Of a stretch of 64,000 nucleotides of DNA, positions 11,195 through 22,334 are shown in pieces. Every line of letters begins with the position of its first letter. The stretch's first letter is position 1. Position numbers and translations under genes: made by a program. The stretch covers positions 56,213,228 to 56,277,227 of the forward strand of contig NC_092875.1 in assembly GCF_028372415.1 (NCBI RefSeq). The letters are read 5' to 3'. Source of the DNA: Notamacropus eugenii. Taxonomy: Eukaryota; Chordata; Mammalia; Diprotodontia; Macropodidae. The notes under the pieces are model-generated. The model searched no databases. It was not told the DNA's origin and worked only from the letters and a program-made list of their open reading frames with translations.

Positions 11195-12975
11195 GTCTAT
11201 TGAGATAGGTAGTTTCTGTTAGGTTTGTTGTTAATATGATCAATAATGCTAATAGTTTGCCTAATATTGAACCAGCCCTGCATTCCTGGTGTGAATCCTA
11301 CCTGATCATAATGTATTATTCTCATGATAAGTTGCTGTATTCTTTTTGCTAAAATCTTATTTAAAATTTTAGCATCTATGTTCATTAGAGAAATTGATCT
11401 ATAATTTTCTTCCTCTGTTTTGTCTCTCCCTGGTTTAGGTATCAAAACCATATTTGCATCATAAAAAGAATTTGGGAGGACTCCTTCTTCCTCAATTTTC
11501 CCAAATAATCTATATAGTATTGGAATGAACTGTTCTTTAAATGTTTGATAGAATTCACTTGTAAATTCATCCAGCCCTGGAGATTTTTTCCTAGGGAGTT
11601 CATTGGTGGCTTGTTACATTTCTTTTTCTGAGATGGGATTGTTTAAGTATTCAACATCCTCTTCTGTTAATCCGGGCAATTTATGTTTTTGAAAATAATC
11701 ATCTATCTCATTTAGATTGTCCAATTTATGGGCATAAATTTTGTTGAAGCAATTTCTAATTATTTTTTAAATTTTCTCCTCATTGGAGGTGAGTTCACCC
11801 CTTTCATTTTTGATATTGGTAATTTCTTTTTCTTCTTTCTTTTTTTAATCAAATAGACCAAAGGTTTATCAATTTTATTGGTTTTTTCATAAAACCAACT
11901 CTTTGTTTTATTTATTAGTTCAATGGTTTTCTTAATTTCAATTTTATTGATCCCTCCTTTGGTTTTCAGTATTTCTAATTTGGTATTTACTTGAGGATTT
12001 TCAATTTGTCATTTTTTGAACATTTTCAGCTGTATGCCCAATTTATTGATCTCCTCTTTCTCTATTTTATTCATGTAGGCATTGAAAAATATAAAGCTTC
12101 CACTAAGAACTGCTTTTGCAGTATCCCATAAGGTTTGGCAGGTTGTCTCATTATTGTAATTCCCTTGAATGCAGTTATTGATTGTTCCTATGATTTGTTG
12201 TTTATCCCACTCCTTCTTTACTATTAGATTATTTAGTTTCCAATTAATTTTTGCTCTATCTTTCCATGACCTTTTATTACATATGATTTTTATTGCATTA
12301 TGATCTGAGAAGGATGCATTGACTATCTCTGCCTTTCTGCACTGGATTGTGAGGTTTTTGTACCCTAGTACATGGCCAATTGCTGTGTATGTGTAATGTA
12401 CTACTGATGAAAAGGTATATTCCTTTCTATCCCCATTCAATTTTCTCCAGAGATCTATAATATCTACCTTACCCAGAATTTTATTCACCTCCTCAACTTC
12501 TTTCTTGTTTATCTTAAGGTTAGATTTATCGAGTTCAGAAAGGAGGAGATTGAGGTCCCCCACTGGTATAGTTTTGCTGTCTATTTCTTCCTGCCACTCC
12601 CTCAACCTCTCCTCTAAGGATCTGGATGCTATACCACTTGGAGCATATATGTTTAGTAATGATATTGCTTCACTTTCTATGGTGCCTTTTAGCAGGATAT
12701 AGTTTCTTTCCTTATCTCTTTTGATTAGATCTGTTTCTGCTTTTACTTTTTCTGAGATTAGGATTGCTACCCCTGCTTTTCTTGCATCAGTTGAAGCACA
12801 GTATATTCTACTCCATGCTTTTACTTTTACATACTTGTGTATCCCCCCTTTTCAAATGTGTTTCTTGTAAACAACACATTGTTGGATTATGGCTTTTAAT
12901 CCATTCTGCTATCTGTCTCTGTTATATGGGAGAATTCATCTCATTCGTATTCACAGTTATGATTGCTATCTACGT
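11195..12975 (-). pseudogene. L1 ORF2 fragment: endonuclease and N-terminal reverse transcriptase
   Basis: Reading from about 12,970 leftward, the translation has IAITVNTNEM, then CCLQETHLKRGD. Next is the AP-endonuclease core PVGDLNLLLSELDKS in the long open piece 12,605-12,009, with SFSDHNAI carrying the catalytic SDH. The open piece 11,451-11,197 is the RT entry region, [21 protein letters not shown] through [10 protein letters not shown] to NYLSQ. The catalytic YADD box and the whole C-terminal half are absent because the element ends here. In-frame stops and frame changes separate the pieces. In L1 this protein nicks target DNA and primes reverse transcription; this copy cannot. Confidence 0.85.
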
Positions 12976-13576
12976 CTTTCCCTCCATCCTCTTTCCCACC
13001 GTTTGTGCTTTTAGTTCTCCCTTCTCCCTTCCCCTCCACAATAGAGTTTAATTATTTACCACCACCTCCATCAGTCTTCCCTTCCTTTTTTCAAACCCCC
13101 TCCTTTTTATTGCCCTTTACCCTTACTACTTCTTCCCTCTCTTTTACCATCCCCTCACCTTTCTTTATCCCTTCCTCTCCTACTGCCTATAGAGCTAGTT
13201 AGATTTATGTAGTTAATTAAGTTTGTTGTTCCCTCCTTGAACCAAATCAGATGACATTACCTGTGAAACAATACTCATCTCCCTCCCCTCTTTCCCCCTG
13301 CTGTAATATAATTGCACACTTCTTCCTGTGATGTAATTTACCATTTTCTACTTCCTCCTTTTCACATCTCCTGTTACACTTCCTTCACATGCTTAAATCA
13401 CATTTAATTCATCACATCATTTACTTTATACCTGTTCCCTGTATCTATGTATATCCCTTTTATACTTCATAATAGATATACAGTTCTCAAGATTAACGAA
13501 TATCATCTTTCCTTATAGGGAGGTAAACAGTTTGCCCAAACTGAGTAACAAATTTTCTTTTCCCCTGGTTACCTTT

Positions 13577-14648
13577 TTATTCCTCTCTTGAGACTTGCAT
13601 TTGAAGATAGTATTTTCTATTGAGTTCTGACCTTTTTATCAGCAAGGTCTGGAAATCCCTTATTTCATTGAATGTCGATCTCCTTGCCTGAAATGTTATG
13701 CTGAGCTTTGCTAGGTAATTCATCTTTGGTTGTAGTTCCAGGTCCTTTGCCTCGTGAAATATCATATTCCAATTCATTTGATCCCTTTATGTAGAAGCTG
13801 CAAGGTGCTGTGTGATCCTGACTGTAACTCCTCGATATTTGAATGTTTTCTTTCTAGTTGCCTGTAGTATTTTCCCCTTCACTTGATAGTTCTGGAACTT
13901 GGCAACAATATTTCTTGGTATTTTTAGCTTGCGATCCTTTTCAGGACGTGAACCGTGGATTCTTTTGATGACTATTTTGCACTCTGGATCTAGTACTTCT
14001 GGGCAGTTTTCCTTGATGAGTTTTTGGAAGATATGGTTCAGACTTTTTTTTCATCATGGCTTTCTGGTAGGTCAATAATTCTTTAATTTTCTCTCCTGGA
14101 TCTATTTTCCAGGTCAGTTGTTTTTCCAATTAGATATTTTACATTTTCTTCTATCTATTCATTCTGTAGATTTTGTTTGACTGATTCTTGATGTCTCATA
14201 GAGTCATGATCTTCTATTTGTTCAATTCTAATTTTCATCAAATTGTTTTCTTCAGTTAACTTTTGCATCTCCTTTTCCATCTCTCTAATTATTCCTTTTA
14301 AGAAATTATTTTATCCAATTAGTCTTTGTACTTCCTTTGCCATTTGTACAATTTTCCCAGTTAGGTTTTGTGCTTCCTTTTCCATTTGTTCAATTTTCCT
14401 TTTTAACGATCTGTTCTCGTCATAGAATTCTTTTTTCATACTTTTAAAATCATTGACCAGTTTTTCTTTTGTTTCCTTCTTCAGCTGTTCCAGGAGAGCT
14501 CTTTGTTCATGCAAGCAATTCATAGTCCCTTCTGAAGTCTCAGATGGGAGTATAGTCTCAATATTCTTTGTTATTCCTGTTTTGGTCTTTGTCCCCATTG
14601 AAGAATTCTATGGTCTTTTTTCTTCTTGCTTTCCTTCTTCTTACTCAT
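13577..14648 (-). pseudogene. L1 ORF1 (RNA-binding chaperone), decayed
   Basis: The likely start is the ATG at 14,648 (MSKKKESKKKKDHR), a basic N-terminus. A coiled-coil region with heptad-like spacing follows at 14,598-14,311 (SLKRKIEQMEKEAQNLTGKI). The C-terminal region is recognisable at 14,129-13,577, ending in NEIRDFQTLLIKRSELNRKY, the counterpart of NEIEDFQAFLMKRPEMKRK in the HAL1 ORF1 at 22,857. The reading frame changes at least twice. The span of about 357 codons is a normal ORF1 length. Confidence 0.8.
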
Positions 14649-15581
14649 GGTGATGACGCTTTGTGTTTTGTGGTCTCTGGTTCTTTCAGCTAGAAGCTGG
14701 AGAACCTGGTGTTGAGTTGCCTGGTGTGAGAAAGCAAAGAGGAGATGACTTTTTTTCTTTTTGTTTTGCATTTCCCCATATTAGCCCTGGGGCTTGCTTG
14801 TTCAGTGTGGGGGAGGGGTGGTCTGGTCACTAGAGATCTCCTCAACTGAGCTAGAGCAAATGTAAGTCCAGCATTTGGTGATCCTGGCTACTGTAGTGTC
14901 TTCTCTTTTCCCCTGGAGTTCTTTAGGCACACCTGAGTCCTAGTACTAGGCTCCACTCCCCCTGGAGGTCTGGCTGTCTGGGACAGCTTTGTCCTCTGTC
15001 ACAGTAAGAGGAATCCCCCTTAGCTATTTTTGTAGCCTAAGGTGCTACGAGACTCTTTTCCCCTTCTCCTGATCCCACTGATCCAGGATTTTTCTGGGGA
15101 AATATTTTATGATTCTTTCAAGGTCCACAAGGGGAGAGGGAGTGAGCATTTACTGATCATTCCACCATTTTGTCTCCCTGAAGTTCGAGTAGGTGACTTA
15201 CAAACATTTAATCTGTGGGCGTAAAGTCTTGGGCACAGCTGCTGGAGATACCTGGTCTTCCTTCCACAGCTCTCACTTGCTCAGCTCCAGTGGACTCTCA
15301 CCCTGAGCTGCTATCCCGTCCAGCTGCAGCTTCCTCAGACCCCCCTGGGGCTTTCCTGCTTGACCTTGCCACAGCTAGCTGGGACTTACTGTGTGCTGTA
15401 TGCTCCTTCACCCTGGTGGAACAGATTCTTCCCATGAATCTTCCAGTCTGTCCTGGGCTGTGAAACTGCCACAGTCTGTCTCCTATTGATTTTGCACCTT
15501 CAAAATTTGGTCAGATTCTCTTTTTAGAGGTATCTGAAGGAGTTTGTCTAAGAGTTTAGGTGAGTAGTTGCTCTCACTTCC

Positions 15582-15860
15582 TCTAAGCATTCTGGAAAGC
15601 AATTTGGAACTCTACTCTCAGAGTTATCTAGCTGCACATGCCTTTTGACCTAGTGATACTACTCACTACAAGACTTAGATAGGTCTTGTATATCAAAGAA
15701 AGTAATAAAAGAAAGACAAAAAGGACACACATGTACAAAAATAGGTGGAGAAGCTCTGCTTTTGGAGACAACAAAATAGAATTCAAGGAGTGCCCATCAA
15801 TTGGGGAAAGGTTGAGGAAAAGATGGAATAAGAGTGTAATGACACACTAATGTTTCCCAA
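15582..15860 (+). mobile_element. Second old L1 fragment, resumed segment
   Basis: This continues the ORF2 C-terminal fragment broken off at 11,180. It contains 'attctggaaagcaatttgga' and, at 15,790, 'gcccatcaattggggaaagg', both typical of the last part of L1 ORF2. The same words occur uninterrupted at 25,115-25,300 and 59,760-60,010. Confidence 0.65.
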
Positions 15861-17149
15861 ATCAGGGAATTGGTTGAAGAATTTGCGTTGTACATTATCT
15901 GAAAAGACGGAGAATCCATAGGGCACATGATCTAACTCATACCTGAAGTTGTATCTCCTAAGAGGATTTATTAAACCATCAGATTGATTTTGTTGTTTCA
16001 ACGGGGCTAGAGTTCTTCTTGTCCAAGATTTTAACTTTGCAGATTTTGAAACTCTTGTCTAGAGAGGTCAAGAAGTAGACCTGGGATGTCAACGTGGGTA
16101 TATGGCTCCAGATTGATTGCTCTCAAATGTATAAATAATCATCAAACCTTAACTTGAAGAATTTATTGATTGGAGACTCATTACTTTCTGAGGTAATTCT
16201 TAAAGGTAGTTGATTTATGAGGTAGTTGATTCTTAGAGCCAAGATGTATCTAAAATTCACCTAGTCATTTATATGTCCTTTGTCAGGAATTCTCTCTACA
16301 TTCCAACAGAAAAATGATCATCCCTCATATGCTTGTGGACCTTCAGCAATGAGGGAGTTCGTTGGCTCCAATGAACCACAAAGATTTAGAGGTTGTTAAA
16401 ACCAGAACAACTCTGAGGTCACTTAGCTCATCCCTAGCTGAATGAATGAATGAATCCTGTCTCTAGCAACTCAGAGGTATCATCAAGTCTGTGCTGGAAG
16501 CTTTCCATGTTGGCTTCCATTGTCATGTAGGTCTCATTATTAGGAAGTGTTCCACCAGAATTTCCTGCCCTGCAGGGATCTGAACTATTCAGGGAATGAA
16601 ATGACAACTGCATGATTTTTTTTAAATTAGTAGTTTTAGAGATTCAATCTTGATAACCTCAGAACCTGTGAAAAATTTCTTTTATTCACCTCCTGCACTC
16701 CAAACCCCCAGATAATTTGTCACAGGACAGGGAAGAGTCTACTTCATCTCCTTGTCACATTAATCACCAAGTCAGAGGCCATATGTTTTACTTCTAAGAG
16801 ACACAGCTGCTCTCTACCTTGCCCTTCTTTATATCAACCCAGGACAGAAACAGAGTCCCCAAACTTGTTCTGTCCATGATCCTCTGCAAGTATGATGGGG
16901 GAAGAATGAGAGCAGGTTGGAAAAATGTGGGAGTCGTGATGCAAATGATTTTTCTTCAGAAATTCAGAGAGATTCCAGTAATCTTCATACAACCCAAATC
17001 ATAGCTTAATCCAGGCTGCAGTGGAGCTCATTTCAAGGTATCCCTGAGTCCCTAAAAGTCCAAAGCCCAGCACCCAGTTCAGCCCATGGGGAGTGGGTGG
17101 GAGAATGATGAAATGTGGAGCAAAAGGGGAACGGATAGGAAGTAGGAAA
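15861..17149. other. Shared inter-gene DNA, unit 1
   Basis: No gene is seen. The stretch is alignable with 25,340-26,615, 41,060-42,335 and 60,010-61,210, so it is part of the duplicated block. ORFs such as 16,819-17,004 are not maintained in the sister copies. There is a short (GAAT)n at 16,439. Confidence 0.6.
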
Positions 17150-17480
17150 GAGAATAAGCAATTATAGTGCCTCTATGTGCCTTTTTTACAAATATTATTT
17201 CATTTGATTTTTACAAAAAGTATATAAAGGTAGTTGCTATTATCTTCTCCACTTAACAGTTGAAGAAACTGAATCAAACAGATTAAATTACTTCCTCAAG
17301 GGTATAGCTAGTAAACATCAGAGACTGAATTTGAACCTGGGCCAGTGCTCTATGTACTGCCAGATGCAGAGTCTGATAGACTCAGAATCTGGAGATCTAG
17401 GTGTAATTTCTAACCTTATCATCAAATATCTTGGGAAACTTGGCTTAATTTTCTATCTTCTCTGGGCCTAGTGATAAAAT
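17150..17480. repeat. MIR-type SINE pair (antisense then sense)
   Basis: The antisense MIR occupies about 17,150-17,375 ('aatattatttcatttgattt', 'aatttgaacctgggcc'). A sense MIR-like piece follows at about 17,385-17,475 ('gagatctaggtgtaatttct', 'cttctctgggcc'). Sister pairs are at 26,620-26,960, 42,340-42,680 and 61,215-61,560. Confidence 0.7.
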
Positions 17481-19211
17481 AGTTTGATATTTCATCAATT
17501 ATTTACGTGCATCGTTAAGAAGAGGTAGATGTATTGCTAAATGTCAAAAGCAATGTCCATTTAATTCTGTCCATTTAATTGCGTTCTTGTGAGCAATAAA
17601 GGTGTTATTTTCTATGGATATATTTGGTACCTTTAAGTCACTAAAAATGTATAGTTGTCATTGCTGTTAGTGTAATGGAAGTCCAAGTCCAGTGTGGTGT
17701 AGCCTATCTGAGCCAAACGTATTCCAGGTTCTTGGTCAAAATTCCAGCCAATCAAATTTCAGCTGCCCCCAAATGAAGCCAATAATGGTATCTAACTCTC
17801 AAAGGCAGAGTCCTGGGCACCTTGGTGCCTAGGTTGGGCCTTCCATACTGGACACCTAGGTAGGTCTTTCCATGTTAAACATTGGCATTCCTGAGACCAA
17901 TGATTTTATAGACTTGTAATAGAGCTTTCAAGATGAACTTTAACTGCTCACAAGGCCCCTCTTCCCCACCATGAACCATAGCCTGGTCAAGAGGTGTGGA
18001 AGACATTCCATTCCCTATTGTAGGTGATCAGGCAACTGGAGATATTTCCTGTAAGCTGAAGAAAAAAGAAGATTGATATCTGGAAATGACGATGGAGTGA
18101 ATTTCCTACCCCCAGTAACAACAAGAAAGTTTGAAGAGATCCAGGGGAAGAGTTTGAAAAAAGGAGACTAAGGATTCTCAGATTCTCAGACACTCCACAG
18201 GATTAATTTTCAAAATGGGTCTGTGAGACCCCTGGGATGTCTTGGAAAGACCCCAAGTAGGCTATGACTTGACTCCAGAGGGTAGGAAAATGGCACAAGT
18301 CCTACTCTCCTTCCCATGTGGTTATAACTGAACTTCACCCAGGTACACACAGCAGCCAAAATTCCCTTTCTCCTCCCTCTCAATAGTTCCCAATGTAACA
18401 CCTTGCTCCTAGGATCATGTCTTTGCTGCCACAAGTACTGTGGTCTCTGGCTCTGGGCAAGTCATCCATAAGTGAGGACCCTTAATTAATCCTTCTCATC
18501 TTTTGCATGCTGTCTGATACATTCTCATGAATCTCTCTGATTTTCCTTTTCTGTCTGTAAATAAATAGTAGCTCTGATACTCTTATTCAGGAATTTTTTC
18601 TTTCATCTGCAACTTATCGGGCAAGAAAATTAACTCAGTTTCTCTGACTCAAAAACTCAAAATAAATAGTTGAGATTAAAATTTGGCAGCTTGCATGTAA
18701 TGTTTTGGTATGCTTCATAGGAGGCAAGCCATATTCAGGTGGACATTGGTGAGGAACTAAATTTGGAAGTAAAGGAAACCAAAAAATGCATTAACTCTTC
18801 AGTATCCAGTTCTTAACTAAAAACAAAAAAAAAAAAAAAAAAGAAAGGTCTATTTTTCTATGCTGTAGCTTATGCTAAAGGAGTAGGAAGCAGTGATAAT
18901 TGCCACTTTTTTCCATAGCACTGTATCAAACACATATTAACTGATCAAAAAATAAATGGTGCTATTCAGTGAAATGATATTTGTTTGAATTCCAGCTGTG
19001 TGTAAGACTCTGTATTAGATGTGAGACTGTGGTTTCTTGATCTGAAGATGAGGAGTCTTTTTAAAATTTAAGTAAATTTTACACAAGTCCTATATGATAG
19101 TAGCTACACTATTAATAATTGAGAAAATGCATAATTACCAAAAGCTACAATGCCTTTTAAGCAGTAATCCTTTTAAGGAAATTTCTATTTTACTATAATT
19201 GAAACAAATTA
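17481..19211. other. Shared pre-OR DNA, unit 1 (truncated by deletion)
   Basis: No gene is seen. It aligns with the DNA from 28,660, 42,690 and 61,570 onward, including the 'aaaatgggtctgtgagaccc' landmark. Homology stops near 19,200. In units 2 and 3 the same DNA runs on for another 3.6 kb to the next OR. A poly(A) run lies at 18,823-18,842. Confidence 0.7.
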
Positions 19212-19713
19212 TGTAGTGGTTTTACTTTAGGTTTAGGTTTTAAGATACAAAGATATGCACTAATACAAACTTAGTAGGCAGTTTTATTACTACAAATAGT
19301 GCAAGTTAGCAAGTGTATACATATAAACAGTAGATAACAGTTAAGCAGAATAGAAAAAGTCTGAGCTCCAAACTTTGGCACAACTGGGGAGGCTGAAAAG
19401 GGGAAGAAGTGGGCAAAGGTCCTGGCTAAGATAGCACAAGCAGGCATCCCCACTTCTGCAGCAAAAACCTCCAAAGATCCTTTATAGATGTAATTTCAGG
19501 GAAAAGAGAGCCATTAGAACAAAGAAGGAATTTTGGTCAAAAGTTCCAGTTGTTGACTTTGGTATATGTGCCCAAGGACTGGCCAGGTCCTTGAACTCAG
19601 ATACCTCCTCCCGTAAGGAATTTTATGACTCTTAAGATAAAGGTCCCTTGGCCATGGCTTTATGCTTCGTTAACTCTGCCTTAAAGACTAAAAGTAATAA
19701 ATCTCATTTTGCA
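19212..19713 (-). mobile_element. LTR-like sequence at a deletion breakpoint
   Basis: About 500 bp has no counterpart in the other units. Read on the minus strand it begins TGCAAAATG and ends CTACA, with an AATAAA signal (19,283-19,288 on the plus strand) about 70 bp before its end, which is an LTR-like layout. The six bases on either side do not match each other (AAATTA and AACATC). The left flank is pre-OR sequence and the right flank is post-OR sequence. This fits a solo LTR formed between two elements with loss of the DNA between them. The family is unknown, and the LTR call rests on ends and signal only. Confidence 0.5.
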
Positions 19714-19884
19714 AACATCAAATCCAGGACTCCCCAGGGTCACTCTCACTTTCTGTCTCTTCTCTTTTTGACTTTAAATGACATTGATCATCTGTTCCAT
19801 GGACACTATTTCCTAATGCTGCTATGACATTGACAGTTTACACACAAGATTTGAAATGAAAAGATCTGTTGTTTTACAGAAGAA

Positions 19885-20085
19885 CTGTACATATGAAGTC
19901 ATAAGATCTATTCCTCCATGTACAAGTTGCACATAATTGGGCAAGTCACTGGAAATATCTGATCATTAATTTCCGTATTTGGTAAGTGAGGATAGTAATA
20001 TCTCCTGTTTCCCTGTGGTTCAAGTGACTTGGCATATGTACAAGTGCTTTGTAATCTGTAAATGCTACAAAAATATAGGTAACCC
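19885..20085 (+). repeat. MIR-type SINE, post-OR landmark of unit 2
   Basis: It matches the MIR at 2,190-2,385, with 'cactggaaatatctgatcat' and 'caagtgctttgtaatctgta'. Its presence proves that unit 2 once had the post-OR arrangement, although no OR precedes it. Confidence 0.65.
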
Positions 20086-20179
20086 AACATATGCCATTTA
20101 TTAAGTTCCTCCAGAATGACAGGAACTATGGCCAATGTAATGAATACAAAAGCAGAAGTAAAATTAGTGTTTTCCATTA

Positions 20180-21330
20180 ACACAATAGCCACAAATATGA
20201 AAACATTTATACCAATTCCTCCAATAAAGACCTCATTTCTCAAATATGTAGTGAACTGAGCCAAATTTATGAGAATATAAGTCATTCCCCATTTAATACA
20301 TGATTAAAGGATCTGAACAGGCATTTTTTTTGTGATCATGAAATCAAAGCTATTTATGAGCACATAAAAATGTTCTAAATCACTACTTATAAGAGACTTG
20401 CAAATTGAAACAACTGTGAGGTACCATGTTACACTCATCAGATAGAGTAATATGAGAGAAAAGAAAAATGACAAATTCTGGAAGGCATGTGGGAAAATTT
20501 GGACCCAAAAGCACTGTTGGTGGAATTATGACTTGAACCCATTATTCTAGAGAGCAGTTTGGAATTGTGCCCAAAGGGATTTAAAATCATGCATACCCTT
20601 TGGTCCAGCAATATAAATACCACATCTGTAGTCAAAAGAAATTAAAAGAGGAAAAGGACATATATGTACAAGAAAATAGGGAGTAGCCTTTTTTTTTTGT
20701 GGTGGCGAAGAATTGGAAATTGAGGGGCTGCCCATAATTTGGAATGGCATATGATTGTGATGAAATATAATTGTACAGTAAGAAAAGACAAGGAAGGTTA
20801 TTTCAGAAAAAGGTTTTCTGGAAAGATTTTAAAAAGTCTGGACATACCGATGCAAAGTGAAGTGAACAGAGCCAGGAAAACAGTGTACACAATAATAGCA
20901 ATATTATATGATGACCAGCTTTGAATGGCTCAGCTATTCTCAGCTTATGTATATATGTATATGTATACATGTGTGTATACATATACGTATATATGTATGT
21001 ATATTGCAGCATGATTCAAAACCACTAAAAATTTATGATAAAAATGCTATTTCCCTCCAGAGAAAGAACAGATGGAGTCTAAATGAAGATCAAAGAGCAT
21101 ATTTTTAACCTTTCCATTTTTCACGGTTTTTTTGTCTGTGTCTTGTTTCACAACATGATGGTATGAAAATATATGTTCCGTATCACTGCATGTGTATAAC
21201 TTATATTGATTTGCTTGCCCAATGAGGAAGGGGACAGGGGAGGAAGGTTGGCAGAGAATTTGGAAATAAAAAACTAAAGAATGTCAAATTTTTTTATGTG
21301 TAATTGGAAAAATGAAATAGAAAGAAATGA
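20180..21330 (+). mobile_element. L1 3' end (part of the old composite L1), unit 2
   Basis: It begins at 'acaatagccacaaatatgaa', the equivalent of 8,110 in unit 1, and runs to the L1 3' end. The 5'UTR, ORF1 and about 5.6 kb of preceding block are deleted. A TA/TG-rich simple repeat of about 66 bp lies at 20,941-21,006. No coding capacity remains. Confidence 0.7.
20941..21006. repeat. TA/TG microsatellite
   Basis: Alternating purine-pyrimidine tract (TATATG, TACATG and TGTGTA units) at the same place as those at 9,061 and 58,221. Confidence 0.8.
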
Positions 21331-21636
21331 AAGACAGAAGCCATAAATAATTTGGGCATTCAACTAAAAAACAATTCAAAAAATAAATTATTTAAAGTGA
21401 ATTAAATGCTAAAAGTAAAGAATTTGAAAATTAAAGAAAAAATTCCTGAAATTGAACACTTAAAAAAATTAATAAAATGACCAACCATATAAACATTAAA
21501 ATAGATATGCCAGTAGATACTTTTGTTTAAGCAAAAAGGAAAGTTTAAAACCAAATTATTAATATGAAAATGGAAAAAGAAAAATCAAAAAAGGAGAAGA
21601 AGAAGTAAAGGAAATTATTAGAAATTATCTGTCAAT
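21331..21636 (+). mobile_element. Head of the second old L1 fragment, unit 2
   Basis: A-rich sequence aligning with 9,426-9,735 and 58,600-58,905. It is split from the rest (24,281 onward) by the HAL1 insertion. Its own origin is too diverged to name firmly. Confidence 0.5.
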
Positions 21637-22334
21637 AAAATTATTAAATTAGGGGTGGAGCCAAGATGGCAGAGTAGAAAGACGCACATACACATAGCTC
21701 CGAACCCACAACCCATAGAACATCTACAAAAAAGTAACTCATGGCAAATTCTGCACCCAGAGGCCACAGAACATTGGAGCAAGGGAGATTTCTGTTCCAG
21801 AGAGACCTGCAAACCTCTCGCAAAAGGTCCTTCGCACCGCGGACTGGGCGCCGGAACTGGGAGCTGAGTACAGCCCTGCCGCGGCCTCAGCACCGAGAGG
21901 AAAAGATCTGAGCGGGCTTCAGGGATGGAATCTCCAGTGGCCACGTGGGTCCCTCCACCCACAGGTGACAGGGGTCAGTGAGAGGGTCTCCTTGGAGGGT
22001 CGAGAGGGGAGTGGGGTGCCCCCATAACTCAGGCCCCCTCAGGAGGCAACAGTGGAGATGGGAACAGACCGGGGCTCCCCAAGCAGGCAGGACCCCGGAT
22101 CCATTGTTGAAGGTCTCTGCATAAACCCCCTGAGGGAACTGAGCCCGTGAGGCGGCCCTGCCCTGACCTGAGCACCTGAACTTAATCTCACACGAATAGC
22201 AGCCCTGACCCTGCCAAAAGCCCTGAGGCTGGCAAGCAGCATTTGAATCTCACACCCCAAGTGCTGGCTGGGAGGATCTGGAGGCAAAGTGGGTGTGAAG
22301 AGAATACTCAGAAGTCAAGTCACTGGCTGGGAAA

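Larger units (their letters stand above)
11195..15581 (-). mobile_element. L1 retrotransposon, antisense, 3'-truncated, with target duplication
   Basis: On the minus strand it reads 5'UTR (about 15,581-14,650), ORF1 (14,648-13,577), an intergenic purine-rich stretch, then ORF2 endonuclease and the start of the reverse transcriptase. It stops abruptly at 11,195 inside the RT domain with no 3'UTR and no A-tail. It is flanked by TCTAAG(A/C)ATTCTGG at 11,181-11,194 and 15,582-15,595. The unoccupied sequence is found once in unit 2 (about 25,110-25,125) and unit 4 (about 59,755-59,770). A normal L1 copy loses its 5' end, not its 3' end, so the structure is unusual. Several frame breaks make it inactive. 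Confidence 0.85.
1007..19211 (+). repeat. Tandem block, unit 1
   Basis: First of four copies of an OR-containing block. Landmarks recur in the same order in the others: OR exon, post-OR MIR, antisense MIR, MAR1-like SINE, paired short SINEs, old L1 block, MIR pair, pre-OR segment. Private to this copy are a SINE at 8,334, a solo LTR at 10,208 and an antisense L1 at 11,195, all absent from the matching sites of units 2 and 4. The copy ends where homology to the other pre-OR segments stops near 19,200. Confidence 0.8.

Noticed and set aside
11197-11451. Reverse transcriptase ORF as a possible independent retroelement or host gene
   Set aside because: It is collinear with endonuclease and ORF1 pieces of one L1 and ends at the element boundary before the catalytic motif.
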